64,000 bases of DNA, from positions 1,798,001 to 1,862,000 of the forward strand of contig NZ_JAPEPI010000001.1 in assembly GCF_026340305.1 (NCBI RefSeq), written 5' to 3'. This document shows positions 17,720 through 26,589 of this stretch, piece after piece. A program made the position numbers and the translations under genes. Source of the DNA: Streptomyces sp. NBC_01381. Its GTDB lineage: Bacteria; Actinomycetota; Actinomycetes; Streptomycetales; Streptomycetaceae. The notes beneath the pieces are model-generated. The model had not been told where the DNA came from. It saw only the letters and a program-made list of their open reading frames with translations, and ran no database searches. Each line of letters opens with the position of its first letter. Within the stretch, counting starts at the first letter, position 1.

Positions 17720-19059
17720 TCAGCAAACGACGGAGAGCGGGCGCGGCCTCGGTCTCGCTCCTCCTTGGCGGGGCGGGCATCCTGTTTGCGGCGGGCCCCG
17801 CGCAGGCCGCCGAGGTGGCGTACAAGACGGAGTGCATCCCGCCGGCGATCTCGGGTCTGCCGCCGGTGCAGGGCACCACGAAGGTGGAGATCACCGCGCC
17901 GGCCACCGCGAAGGTGGGCGACGAGGTCGAGGTCGTATGGAAGACGACCCAGGCCGCGTCCAAGAACCCGGACATCCTCGACCTCGACAAGGACACGGTG
18001 AAGCCGACCGGCACCATCAAGGTGGCGGGCGGTCAGACCGGGGACCTGGCGATGGCGGGCGAGCGGGTCAATCCGCCGATCAAGAAGAACAGCCCGATGG
18101 TCCTGTCCGACATGAAGGGCAAACTGAAACTGACCAAGGCGGGCGACGTCACGCTCACCCCGGACGCGTACAACATCAACGTCAGCAAGCCGATGTCGAC
18201 CGACACCAAGTGCACGCCGAAGGAGCAGGTGAAGGCGGGCGCGACCATCAAGGTGACGGACGGCGGCGGTAGTTCAGGCGGCAGTACGTCAGGTGGCTCG
18301 ACCGGCGGCGACACCGGCGGTACGGGAGGTACGGGCGGTTCGTCGGGTGGTGACACCGGTGGTGACACGGGAGGAGGCTCGACCGGCGGCTCCACCGGAG
18401 GTGGCGGCGGCGAGACCGACTTCACCGGCAAGGAAGTCCAGATCCCCTACAAGTGCAAGACGCCCATCGGCGACAAGGAAGCGACGTCCCCCGTCCAGAT
18501 CGACGCGAAGAAGGACGGCGGGAACTACGGCCTGACCGTGCAGTTCAAGAAGTCCGTCATGGACAGCCCCGCCGACATCCCCGCGGACTCGGTGAAGCCG
18601 TCCATGGAGGTCAAGCTGGGCGGCGCGGACAAGGGCACGGTGCATGTCGAGGGCCCCACCAACAAGGAGCCCATCAAGTCCGGCGAACCGATCAACATCC
18701 CTGACCTGACCGGCACTTACAAGCCGGGCGCCGACGGAAAGTCGACGCTCTCACCGGGCGTCCTGACGGTCGAGGCACTCGGTACGACGACGACCTGCAC
18801 GCCGGCCAAGACGGAGGTGTCCCTGGAGATCGACACGGCGGCCCAGCCTGGCGGCGCGGCAGGCGGGTCCGGATCCGCGGGCGGCTCCGACACGGGTGGC
18901 TCAGCCGGGGGTTCGTCCTCTGGTGGTGGTGGCCTCGCCGAGACCGGCGCCGATGACAACGGCGCGCTGCGGGCCCTGGGTCTGGTCGCCGGCACGGTGA
19001 TCCTGCTGGGCGGCGCGGTGTTCACGTTCCTGCCCAGGCGGCGGGGCGGCTTGCGCTAA
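17716..19059 (+). CDS. Secreted two-domain LAXTG-anchored surface protein
   Basis: A 447-residue exported protein. After the signal peptide comes a first Cys-bounded domain (YKTECIPP … STDTKCTPKEQ), then a Gly/Ser/Thr linker of about 50 residues near 180-235. A second domain closely resembles the 14752 product (YKCKTPIGDK … TTTCTP). Another Gly/Ser linker leads to LAETG at 407-411 with a hydrophobic helix and Arg tail. LAXTG is the class E sortase form common in Streptomyces. GTG overlaps the previous stop. The two anchored proteins share a domain, implying duplication inside the cluster. Confidence 0.86.
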   Translation: MISKRRRAGAASVSLLLGGAGILFAAGPAQAAEVAYKTECIPPAISGLPPVQGTTKVEITAPATAKVGDEVEVVWKTTQAASKNPDILDLDKDTVKPTGTIKVAGGQTGDLAMAGERVNPPIKKNSPMVLSDMKGKLKLTKAGDVTLTPDAYNINVSKPMSTDTKCTPKEQVKAGATIKVTDGGGSSGGSTSGGSTGGDTGGTGGTGGSSGGDTGGDTGGGSTGGSTGGGGGETDFTGKEVQIPYKCKTPIGDKEATSPVQIDAKKDGGNYGLTVQFKKSVMDSPADIPADSVKPSMEVKLGGADKGTVHVEGPTNKEPIKSGEPINIPDLTGTYKPGADGKSTLSPGVLTVEALGTTTTCTPAKTEVSLEIDTAAQPGGAAGGSGSAGGSDTGGSAGGSSSGGGGLAETGADDNGALRALGLVAGTVILLGGAVFTFLPRRRGGLR

Positions 19060-19083
19060 TGCCCTGCGGGGTGCGGGGAATTC

Positions 19084-19134
19084 TGCGGGTCCGTTGTGGC
19101 TGGTCGCGCAGTTCCCCGCGCCCCTTACGGGGCG
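19084..19134 (-). repeat. Dispersed palindromic repeat, copy A
   Basis: Read on the minus strand it begins CGCCCCGTAAGGGGCGCGGG and continues GAACTGCGCGACCAGCC. It holds two hairpins (CGCCCC/GGGGCG and GCGCGG…CTGCGC-like). It lies between the converging surface operon and hydrolase genes and may end transcription. Relatives lie at 22725, 22807, 52999 and 53061. Confidence 0.85.
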
Positions 19135-19148
19135 CCCCTCAGCGCCCC

Positions 19149-19973
19149 TCAAGAGTGCTCCTGAAGCCATCGGAGTACGTTCTGCGCCATCGCCGGAGCA
19201 CTGAGCAGCGGCCCTCCGTGCCCCGACCCCCGCACCGTACGCACCGTCACATCGGTCAGGCCCAACCTGCTTTGCGCGCCCGCGAGTTCAGCCGAGTGCG
19301 CGACCGGCACGAAGTCCCCCGCCGAGTGGGCGAGGAGCATGGGGGCGTCGTCCGGGCCCGATGCGTGTGACTTGGCGGCGAGGTCGGCCCACCGGTTCCA
19401 GCACCGCTGCCCGCCCCGGTCCGGCGAGCACCCCGCGAGCAGTTGGGCCGACCGCCGCAGACCGCGCTGCGCGGACGAGGCGGCGGGCCGCCCGCCGTCC
19501 ACCCAGGCGCGGTGGGGCGAGGCGACGGGGGAGAGGGCCACGACGCCGCGGACCCGTGTGCCGCCGGCCCCGTACGCCCCTGCGCTCAGGGCGAGATGCC
19601 CGCCCGCGGACGATCCGAGCACCAGCGGCCGCTCGCCCGAACGCCGCTCCACCCACCGCAGCGCCGCGAGCACGTCGTCGCGCTGCGCGGGCCAGGCGGC
19701 GTCGGTGGCGAGCCGGTAGTCGGTGTCGTACACGGTGAACCCCTGCCCGGCGAACCACCGGGCCCACCCGCTCCAGTCGGTGTCCCGCACCCAGGAACCG
19801 CCGTGCAGGATCAGCAGGGCGGGGCCCCCGTCGCCGTACACGGTGAGGGTCTGCCGAGGGTGCCCCCCGTACGAGAAGGTCGTGCCGGGCGGCGGCTCGG
19901 GAGCGGCCTGGACGGCGGCACTGGACGACAGCAACGCCACACACAGGGCGAGGGCCGGCAACGTACGACGCAT
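19149..19973 (-). CDS. Secreted alpha/beta hydrolase
   Basis: A 274-residue alpha/beta hydrolase with a signal peptide (MRRTLPALALCVALLSSSAA). The oxyanion motif HGGSW, nucleophile GSSAGG, a late Asp in HSAGDF and the catalytic His in GSGHGG are all visible, as in the esterase/lipase/kynurenine formamidase group. The ATG at 19973 is chosen because the longer version (20033) would run into the terminator at 20021-20052. Likely an extracellular esterase; substrate unknown. Confidence 0.86.
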   Translation of the reverse strand: MRRTLPALALCVALLSSSAAVQAAPEPPPGTTFSYGGHPRQTLTVYGDGGPALLILHGGSWVRDTDWSGWARWFAGQGFTVYDTDYRLATDAAWPAQRDDVLAALRWVERRSGERPLVLGSSAGGHLALSAGAYGAGGTRVRGVVALSPVASPHRAWVDGGRPAASSAQRGLRRSAQLLAGCSPDRGGQRCWNRWADLAAKSHASGPDDAPMLLAHSAGDFVPVAHSAELAGAQSRLGLTDVTVRTVRGSGHGGPLLSAPAMAQNVLRWLQEHS

Positions 19974-20020
19974 GGCCAGATGCTTCACCGCCCTGCGGCC
20001 CCGCGCCCGCGAAATCGCCA

Positions 20021-20052
20021 AAGGCCGCCGCACCGGGTGGTGCGGCGGCCTT
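20021..20052 (-). terminator. Hairpin terminator of POT transporter gene
   Basis: A perfect 14-bp stem AAGGCCGCCGCACC (20021-20034) and complement (20039-20052) with a GGGT loop, 26 bases past the transporter stop on the minus strand. Confidence 0.9.
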
Positions 20053-20077
20053 CAGTTCGAGCGTGGGTCTTTGCGGG

Positions 20078-21604
20078 TCAGCGCACGTCGCCCATGAGCG
20101 CCCTGACCTTGTTGCGGGCCGTGTAGACCGCGAAGCCGGCGAGCACCGCGGCCGTGGCCTCCAGGGCGACCATGCCCCGGCCGTTGAGGTCGACCCCGGC
20201 GATGGCGAGCATGCCGGTCACGCTGTCACCCGCGGTGACGGCGAGGAAGAAGACTCCCATCATCTGGGAGGCGTACTTCGCGGGCGCCATCTTCGTGGTC
20301 AGCGACAGGCCCACCGGGGACAGGCACAGCTCGGCGACCGTGTGCATCAGGAAGATCAGCACCAGCCACCACATGGTGACCTTCGTGTCGCCGGTGGCCA
20401 TACCCATCGGGACGAGGAACACGAAGAACGAGGCGCCGGCCACCACCAGGGCGAAGGAGAACTTCACGATCGTGCTGGGCTCGCGGTTGCGGCGGGCCAG
20501 CGCGATCCAGACGGCGGCGAAGACCGGGGCGAGCAGCATGATGAAGCCCGGGTTCAGCGACTGGAACAGGGTGTTCGGCATCTCCCAGCCGAAGATGTCC
20601 CGGGAGGTGCTGGAGTCACCGAAGAGGGACAGCGTCGACGCGCCCTGGTCGAAGATCATCCAGAAGATCGCAGCGGCCACGAAGAACCAGATGAACGCCG
20701 TCATCTTGGTCTGCTCTTCGGCGTTGAGGTCCTTGTCCCGCTTGATCTTGACCAGTACCGCGACCGGGATCAGCAGGCCGGCCACGGTGATCGGGAGCAG
20801 CGCCCAGTTGAGGGTGAGCCGGTAGACGTCGGTGAAGGCCACGACGGAGTAGAACGCCGCGATCGCGGCGACGGCCGCCAGCGTCTTGACGATGACGCCG
20901 CGCTTTTCCTCGGCCGACAGCGGGTTCGGGACCTGGTTGCTCTCGGCGGCCAGGTGGCGGGAACCGACCATGAACTGGATCGCGCCGAGCGCCATGCCGA
21001 TCGCGGCCAGGCCGAAGCCCAGGTGCCAGTTGACCTTCTCGCCGAGAATCCCGATGGCGAAGGGCGCGGCAAAGGCACCGAGGTTGATGCCCATGTAGAA
21101 GATGGTGAAGCCACCGTCGCGGCGGAGGTCCTTCGGGTCGCTGTAGAGCTGGCCGACCATCGTCGAGATGTTGGCCTTCAGCAGACCCGAGCCGACCGCG
21201 ACCAGGGCCAGACCGACGAAGAACATCGCCGAGCTCGGCAGGGCCAGGCACACATGACCGGCGACGATCACGAGGCTCGCGATGGCGACGGTCTTGCGGG
21301 CGCCCCAGATGCGGTCGCCGATCCAGCCTCCGGGCATGGCCATGAGATAGACCATGGCCACGTAGACGGAGTAGATGGCCGTGGCGGTCGCCGCGGTGTA
21401 CGCAAGGCCGCCGCCCTGGCTGCCGGTGGCCGCGTCGGCGCCGCCGGAGACCAGGTAGAGCACGAGCAGAGCGCGCATGCCGTAGTAGGAGAAACGCTCC
21501 CACATCTCGGTCATGAAGAGTGTGGCCAGTCCGCGGGGGTGGCCGAAGAAGGTCTTCTCAGAGCCAGGGGTACTGGCCGAGTCCTTCGTCAGGCTGGACG
21601 CCAT
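20078..21604 (-). CDS. POT/PTR2 family oligopeptide:H+ symporter
   Basis: A 508-residue integral membrane protein of the proton-dependent oligopeptide transporter family. The ExxERFxYYG signature is present as EMWERFSYYGMRALLVLYL near residue 32, and the second PTR2 motif as FYMGINLGAFAAPF. About 14 hydrophobic segments are apparent. The ATG at 21604 has GAGGA nine bases upstream; the frame upstream of it is not protein-like. It imports di- and tripeptides by proton symport. It is divergent from the two-component response regulator across 426 bases and ends at a strong hairpin. Confidence 0.95.
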   Translation of the reverse strand: MASSLTKDSASTPGSEKTFFGHPRGLATLFMTEMWERFSYYGMRALLVLYLVSGGADAATGSQGGGLAYTAATATAIYSVYVAMVYLMAMPGGWIGDRIWGARKTVAIASLVIVAGHVCLALPSSAMFFVGLALVAVGSGLLKANISTMVGQLYSDPKDLRRDGGFTIFYMGINLGAFAAPFAIGILGEKVNWHLGFGLAAIGMALGAIQFMVGSRHLAAESNQVPNPLSAEEKRGVIVKTLAAVAAIAAFYSVVAFTDVYRLTLNWALLPITVAGLLIPVAVLVKIKRDKDLNAEEQTKMTAFIWFFVAAAIFWMIFDQGASTLSLFGDSSTSRDIFGWEMPNTLFQSLNPGFIMLLAPVFAAVWIALARRNREPSTIVKFSFALVVAGASFFVFLVPMGMATGDTKVTMWWLVLIFLMHTVAELCLSPVGLSLTTKMAPAKYASQMMGVFFLAVTAGDSVTGMLAIAGVDLNGRGMVALEATAAVLAGFAVYTARNKVRALMGDVR

Positions 21605-22030
21605 GAGTCGATCCTCGTGGGTTCGGGACGCGCGGCAGGAGCGTGTGCGCGCCCGGTGGGGGGCGGTCGGCACCGGCGTCTTGCGACTCCGAGATCCACG
21701 CCCTGGGCGCATCGTCACGCGCAGGGCCCGACCACAGGTCATTCCTTTCAAGGCTGGCTTGAGCCAACCCGCACATAAAAGAGACCTAAGGCGCGCACAG
21801 CGGGCCAAAGGTCCTTGAGTAGTGCATCAGGCGTTGGGTCACCATACGTCACGAGAGTGCGGCATATGGAAGGACTTGAGAGATGGATCACAGGTTATGA
21901 CGGAACCAACAGCCCACATCTAAAGGTGATTCTCAGGATCGCACCTCATAGCCGCAGGCTTCCACCGTAAGCATTCGATCAGCTGTCGATCACCCCACGG
22001 CGGTCGTCCGTCGCGGACTACCATCACCCC
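21605..22030. other. 426-base divergent intergenic region
   Basis: It holds the promoters of the peptide transporter (minus) and the response regulator (plus). GC is visibly lower than in the flanking genes. Just ahead of the regulator there is a short repeat (TCGATCAGCTGTCGATCA, 21977-21994) that could be an operator. No convincing small gene or RNA seen. Confidence 0.4.
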
Positions 22031-22708
22031 ATGACCCGTGTACTGCTCGCCGAGGACGACGCGTCCATCTCGGAGCCGCTGGCCCGCGCCCTGCGCAGGG
22101 AGGGCTACGAGGTCGAAGTCCGTCAGGACGGCCCGACCGCCCTCGACGCAGGTCTGCAGGGCGGCGTCGACCTCGTCGTACTCGACCTGGGGCTGCCCGG
22201 CATGGACGGCCTGGAGGTGGCCCGCCGGCTCCGCGCCGAGGGGCACACGGCGCCGATCCTCATCCTGACCGCCCGGGCCGACGAGGTGGACACCGTGGTG
22301 GGCCTGGACGCGGGCGCCGACGACTACGTGACCAAGCCCTTCCGCCTCGCCGAGCTGCTCGCCCGGGTCCGGGCCCTGCTCCGGCGCGGCGCCACCGAGC
22401 CGCAGCAGCCGCCGGCCACGCACGGCGTGCGGATCGACGTCGAGTCGCACCGCGCCTGGATGGGCGAGGAGGAGCTCCAGCTCACGGCCAAGGAGTTCGA
22501 CCTGCTGCGGGTCCTGGTCCGCGACGCGGGCCGGGTGGTCACCCGCGACCAGCTGATGCGCGAGGTCTGGGACACCACATGGTGGTCCTCCACCAAGACC
22601 CTGGACATGCACATCTCTTGGCTGCGCAAGAAGCTGGGCGACGACGCGGCGAACCCGCGGTACATCGCGACGGTACGGGGCGTGGGCTTCCGCTTCGAGA
22701 AGAGTTGA
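22031..22708 (+). CDS. OmpR/PhoB-family response regulator
   Basis: A 225-residue response regulator. The receiver domain has acidic AEDD at 7-10, phospho-acceptor Asp52 in VVLDLGLPGMDG, Thr in LILTARAD and Lys in DYVTKPF. The winged-helix output domain occupies about 130-222 (LTAKEFDLLRVLV, KTLDMHISWLRKKLG, IATVRGVGFRFE). The histidine kinase gene follows after a 171-base gap that contains two inverted copies of the dispersed repeat, so the pair is not tightly coupled. Confidence 0.95.
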   Translation: MTRVLLAEDDASISEPLARALRREGYEVEVRQDGPTALDAGLQGGVDLVVLDLGLPGMDGLEVARRLRAEGHTAPILILTARADEVDTVVGLDAGADDYVTKPFRLAELLARVRALLRRGATEPQQPPATHGVRIDVESHRAWMGEEELQLTAKEFDLLRVLVRDAGRVVTRDQLMREVWDTTWWSSTKTLDMHISWLRKKLGDDAANPRYIATVRGVGFRFEKS

Positions 22709-22724
22709 TCCGGGGCGGGAGGAG

Positions 22725-22775
22725 CGCCCCGTAAGGGGCGCGGGGAACTGCGCGAGCAACCACGATGAACCCGCA
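22725..22775 (+). repeat. Dispersed palindromic repeat, copy B1
   Basis: Begins CGCCCCGTAAGGGGCGCGGG, then GAACTGCGCGAGCAACC, ending CCCGCA. It lies directly after the response regulator and faces copy B2. Confidence 0.88.
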
Positions 22776-22806
22776 CTCGCCGTAGAACCGCCGGAGACAG
22801 ACGCGT

Positions 22807-22857
22807 CTGCGGGCCGGTGGGGGCTTGTCGCGCAGTTCCCCGCGCCCCTGACGGGGC
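22807..22857 (-). repeat. Dispersed palindromic repeat, copy B2
   Basis: Inverted relative to B1 across 31 bases. It ends on the plus strand with GCGCAGTTCCCCGCGCCCCT and GACGGGGC, 22 bases before the kinase ATG. B1 and B2 can pair with each other into one long hairpin. Confidence 0.88.
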
Positions 22858-22879
22858 CCGTATCCAGGACACTGGGTAA

Positions 22880-24160
22880 ATGCGCCGCCGCCTGATCAGC
22901 TCCACGCTAGCCGTGGTCCTCGTAGTCATCGCCGTCTTCGGAGTGAGCCTCGTCGTCGTAGAGACGAGGACCATCAGCAGCAGCGCCCAGGAGCGAGTCA
23001 CCTCCGAGGCCGTCCGCCTCGCCGGCATCGTCGACAGCCGGCTCATCAGCGACGAGCGGATCAACGCCGAGATCCTGCGTGACGTGGCCGGGGTCGACAA
23101 CGACCGCTACGCCCTCATCGAGATCCCCGGCCGCACCCCCATCGAGATCGGCAGCCGCCCCGGCGGCGACGTCATCCGGGCCACCGCGGGCGGCGAGGAG
23201 GGCGAGCGGGTCACCGTCGAGGAGCCCCGCACAGCGGTCACCCAGGAGGTCGGCCGCACGCTCCTGATCATCGGCGCCGTCGCGCTCCTCGCGATCGTCG
23301 CCGCCGTACTCCTCGCCGTGCGCCAGGCCAACCGCCTGGCATCCCCGCTCACCGACCTCGCCGAGACCGCCGAGCGCCTCGGCTCGGGCGACCCGCGGCC
23401 GCGCCACAAGCGGTACGGGGTGCCGGAACTCGACCGGGTCGCGGACGTCCTGGACGGCAGCGCCGAGCGCATCGGCCGCATGCTGACCGCCGAGCGCCGC
23501 CTCGCCGCCGACGCCTCGCACCAGCTGCGTACGCCGCTGACGGCCCTCTCCATGCGCCTGGAGGAGATCACCGTCACCGACGACCTGGACACGGTCAAGG
23601 AGGAGGCGACGATCGCGCTCGCGCAGGTCGAGCGGCTCACCGACGTGGTGGAGCGGCTGCTCACCAACTCCCGTGACCCGCGCACCGGTTCGGCCGTCTC
23701 CTTCGACCTGGACGAGGTCATCAAGCAGCAGCTGGAGGAGTGGCGCCCGGCCTACCGCAGCGCGGGCCGCGCCATCGTCAGCTCCGGCAAGCGGCATCTG
23801 CAGGCCGTGGGCACGCCGGGCGCGGTCGCCCAGGTCCTGGCCGCGCTGATCGAGAACTCGCTCATGCACGGCGGCGGCACCGTCGCCCTGCGCACCCGCG
23901 TCACCGGCACCCAGACGGTCGTCGAGGTCACGGACAACGGCCCCGGAGTCCCCGCCGATCTCGGCGCACGGATCTTCGAGCGCACCATCAGCGGCCACAA
24001 CTCGACGGGTATCGGCCTCGCCGTGGCGCGCGACCTGGCCGAGGCGGACGGCGGCCGCCTGGAGATGCTGCAGACGAAGCCGCCGGTGTTCGGCCTGTTC
24101 CTCTCGCGTACGCCGCCGCAGAGGCGCGACGGCGGTGACGGCGGGGAAACGGTCCGCTAA
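22880..24160 (+). CDS. Sensor histidine kinase
   Basis: A 426-residue membrane kinase with TM1 about 7-27, a short extracellular sensor region to about 124, TM2 about 127-147 and a HAMP linker (ANRLASPLTDLAETAERLG). The H-box DASHQLRTPL has the phosphorylated His214. The ATPase has an N-box ALIENSLMHGG, G1 EVTDNGPGVPA and G2 STGIGLAVARDLAEADGG. Partner of the response regulator at 22031. The start codon lies 22 bases past a repeat element that might restrict its expression relative to the regulator. Confidence 0.94.
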   Translation: MRRRLISSTLAVVLVVIAVFGVSLVVVETRTISSSAQERVTSEAVRLAGIVDSRLISDERINAEILRDVAGVDNDRYALIEIPGRTPIEIGSRPGGDVIRATAGGEEGERVTVEEPRTAVTQEVGRTLLIIGAVALLAIVAAVLLAVRQANRLASPLTDLAETAERLGSGDPRPRHKRYGVPELDRVADVLDGSAERIGRMLTAERRLAADASHQLRTPLTALSMRLEEITVTDDLDTVKEEATIALAQVERLTDVVERLLTNSRDPRTGSAVSFDLDEVIKQQLEEWRPAYRSAGRAIVSSGKRHLQAVGTPGAVAQVLAALIENSLMHGGGTVALRTRVTGTQTVVEVTDNGPGVPADLGARIFERTISGHNSTGIGLAVARDLAEADGGRLEMLQTKPPVFGLFLSRTPPQRRDGGDGGETVR

Positions 24161-24168
24161 CGGCTCCG

Positions 24169-24693
24169 CTAGCGGGTCCGCTGCACGGTGCGCCGGGGGG
24201 GCCTGGAGGGCTCGGGCTCCGCGTCCAGGAACGATTCCGCATGGGCGACGGTCTCCCGCGCGGGCAGCGTTTTGAACACCCAGGTGCGGTACGACCAGAA
24301 GCGGAAGCAGGTGGCGATGCCGATGCCGAGGAACTTGAAGAGGTTGGACTCCAGACGGCCGTCCCAGCCGAAGCCGTACGTCGCCGCGTAGAGCACGCCG
24401 TTCTCGATCACCAGGCCGACGAGGCTGAACAGCAGGAAGAGCGTGAGCTCCTTCGTCCTGCCGCTCTTGTCACGGTCCTTGTACGTGAAGTAACGGAAAC
24501 CGACGTAGTTCACGGCGATCGCGACGACCGTGGCGATCACGCTCGCGCGTACGACCTGCAGGTCGGAGACATGGCGTACGAAGTTGAAGACGCCGAAGTT
24601 CACCACCGTCCCGACCGCTCCCACGGCCCCGAACTTGACGACTTCGCGCGCTAGCCGATCCAGCCGCACCCGTAGTGCGCCACGTTCCGTCAT
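24169..24693 (-). CDS. GtrA family membrane protein
   Basis: A 174-residue protein with four hydrophobic helices (FGAVGAVGTVVNFGVFNFV, VIATVVAIAVNYVGFRYFTY, LTLFLLFSLVGLVIENGVLY, FLGIGIATCFRFWSYRTWVF), the GtrA/DPMS-like pattern with its conserved NYxxxRYFTY segment. It probably moves or organises polyprenyl-linked sugars in envelope polysaccharide assembly. An ATG at 24693 is chosen by comparison with the family; starts up to 24813 are open. It converges with the kinase gene. Confidence 0.88.
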   Translation of the reverse strand: MTERGALRVRLDRLAREVVKFGAVGAVGTVVNFGVFNFVRHVSDLQVVRASVIATVVAIAVNYVGFRYFTYKDRDKSGRTKELTLFLLFSLVGLVIENGVLYAATYGFGWDGRLESNLFKFLGIGIATCFRFWSYRTWVFKTLPARETVAHAESFLDAEPEPSRPPRRTVQRTR

Positions 24694-24902
24694 GGTGGTC
24701 GCCCCAACCCCCGTCGATTCGAATTTGGTCGTGTCGACGATGTGGTGATTCGGTCGCGTCAACCCAGCCATGCTAACCAGCGACCCCCGTCCGACGCTCG
24801 CGGACGTCTCCACACTGTGGCGGCTCTGTGACGGGAGAGGCGGTGGTGGGCGCGGAATCCGGCCGTTCTCCGATGGCCGATACAGGCCGATACCCTGGGG
24901 GT

Positions 24903-26042
24903 GTGACGTTCCCGGTAGTCGGCATGGTCGGCGGCGGTCAGCTCGCCCGCATGACCCACGAGGCGGGCATCCCCCTCGGCCTCAGATTCAAGCTCCTCAG
25001 TGACACCCCTCAGGATTCCGCGGCGCAGGTCGTCAGCGATGTCGTCATCGGCGACTATCGCGACCTCGACACGCTGCGTGACTTCGCGAGGGGCTGCGAC
25101 GTGATCACTTTCGATCACGAACACGTACCCACCGAGCATCTACGGGCCCTGGAGGCGGACGGCATCCCCGTGCGTCCGGGTCCCGACGCGCTGGTGCATG
25201 CCCAGGACAAGGGCGTGATGCGCGCGAAGCTCATGGAGATCGGCGTGCCGTGTCCACGCCATCGGATCGTGAAGGATCCGGCCGACGTGGCCGCCTTCGC
25301 GGCCGAGGGCGACGGCTTCCCCGTGATCCTCAAGACGGTGCGTGGCGGCTATGACGGAAAGGGGGTGTGGTTCGTACGTTCCGTCGAGGACGCCGAAGAC
25401 CCCTTCCGGGCCGGTGTCCCTGTGCTCGCCGAGGAGAAGGTCGATTTCGTACGCGAGCTCGCGGCGAACGTCGTGCGCTCTCCGCACGGCCAGGCCGTGG
25501 CCTACCCCGTCGTCGAGTCGCAACAGGTCGACGGCGTCTGCGACACGGTGATCGCCCCGGCGCCAGGCCTCGACGCGGCCCTCGCCCTGCAGGCCGAGGA
25601 GCTGGCGCTGCGCGTCGCCAAGGACCTCGGCGTGGTCGGCCACCTGGCGGTCGAGCTCTTCGAGACGACAGACGGCCGCATCCTGGTCAACGAACTGGCG
25701 ATGCGCCCGCACAACTCGGGCCACTGGACGCAGGACGGCGCGATCACGTCCCAGTTCGCCAACCACGTCCGCGCGGTGCTCGACCTGCCGCTCGGCGACC
25801 CGCGCCCGCGCGCGAAGTGGACGGTCATGGCCAATGTCCTGGGCGGCGACTACCCGGACATGTACCAGGCGTACCTGCACTGCATGGCGCGCGACCCGCA
25901 GTTGAAGATCCACATGTATGGCAAGGACGTGAAGCCCGGACGCAAGGTCGGCCACGTCAACACCTACGGCGACGACCTGGACGACGTGCTCGAGCGCGCC
26001 CGTCACGCAGCCGGCTACCTCAGAGGAACGATCACCGAATGA
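24903..26042 (+). CDS. purK: N5-carboxyaminoimidazole ribonucleotide synthase
   Basis: A 379-residue ATP-grasp enzyme that carboxylates AIR to N5-CAIR in purine synthesis. The N-terminus [13 protein letters not shown], the ATP-binding [20 protein letters not shown] and the carboxylate motif [12 protein letters not shown] are diagnostic. The GTG at 24903 is chosen because the family begins right at [10 protein letters not shown]; the frame is open further upstream. It overlaps purE by four bases (ATGA). Confidence 0.96.
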   Translation: MTFPVVGMVGGGQLARMTHEAGIPLGLRFKLLSDTPQDSAAQVVSDVVIGDYRDLDTLRDFARGCDVITFDHEHVPTEHLRALEADGIPVRPGPDALVHAQDKGVMRAKLMEIGVPCPRHRIVKDPADVAAFAAEGDGFPVILKTVRGGYDGKGVWFVRSVEDAEDPFRAGVPVLAEEKVDFVRELAANVVRSPHGQAVAYPVVESQQVDGVCDTVIAPAPGLDAALALQAEELALRVAKDLGVVGHLAVELFETTDGRILVNELAMRPHNSGHWTQDGAITSQFANHVRAVLDLPLGDPRPRAKWTVMANVLGGDYPDMYQAYLHCMARDPQLKIHMYGKDVKPGRKVGHVNTYGDDLDDVLERARHAAGYLRGTITE

Positions 26043-26584
26043 GCACGTCTCCTGTGTCTCCCGTAGTCGGCATCGTCATGGGCTCGGACTCCGACTGGCC
26101 CGTCATGGAGGCGGCGGCCAAGGCGCTCGACGAGTTCGAGATCCCCTACGAGGTCGACGTCGTCTCCGCGCACCGCATGCCGCGCGAGATGATCGCGTAC
26201 GGCGAGCAGGCGGCCGACCGCGGCATCAAGGCGATCATCGCGGGCGCGGGCGGTGCGGCGCACCTGCCGGGCATGCTCGCCTCGGTGACCCCGCTCCCCG
26301 TCATCGGAGTCCCCGTCCCGCTGAAGTACCTGGACGGCATGGACAGCCTCCTCTCCATCGTGCAGATGCCGGCCGGAGTCCCCGTGGCGACGGTGTCGGT
26401 CGGCGGCGCGCGCAATGCGGGCCTCCTCGCGGCCCGCATCCTCGCCGCTCACGACCCCGAACTCCTCGCGCGTATGCGGGAGTTCCAGCAGGAGCTGAAC
26501 GAGCAGGCCACGGAGAAGGGCAAGCGGCTTCGGGCCAAGGTCGAAGGCGCGGGTTCCGGTTTCGGCTTCGGCTCGGGAAAGTAA
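26039..26584 (+). CDS. purE: N5-carboxyaminoimidazole ribonucleotide mutase
   Basis: A 181-residue class I PurE converting N5-CAIR to CAIR. The hallmark motifs are [13 protein letters not shown] near residue 12, SAHRMPREM and [13 protein letters not shown]. The ATG overlaps the purK stop, so the two steps are co-translated. The C-terminal tail is Gly/Phe-rich and slightly longer than in enteric PurE, which is common in Streptomyces. Confidence 0.97.
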   Translation: MSTSPVSPVVGIVMGSDSDWPVMEAAAKALDEFEIPYEVDVVSAHRMPREMIAYGEQAADRGIKAIIAGAGGAAHLPGMLASVTPLPVIGVPVPLKYLDGMDSLLSIVQMPAGVPVATVSVGGARNAGLLAARILAAHDPELLARMREFQQELNEQATEKGKRLRAKVEGAGSGFGFGSGK

Positions 26585-26589
26585 GCGGC

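Noticed and set aside
24828..24902. Longer N-terminus for PurK
   Set aside because: The extra 25 residues lie outside the family fold and the region is better explained as promoter and leader; the family begins at 24903.
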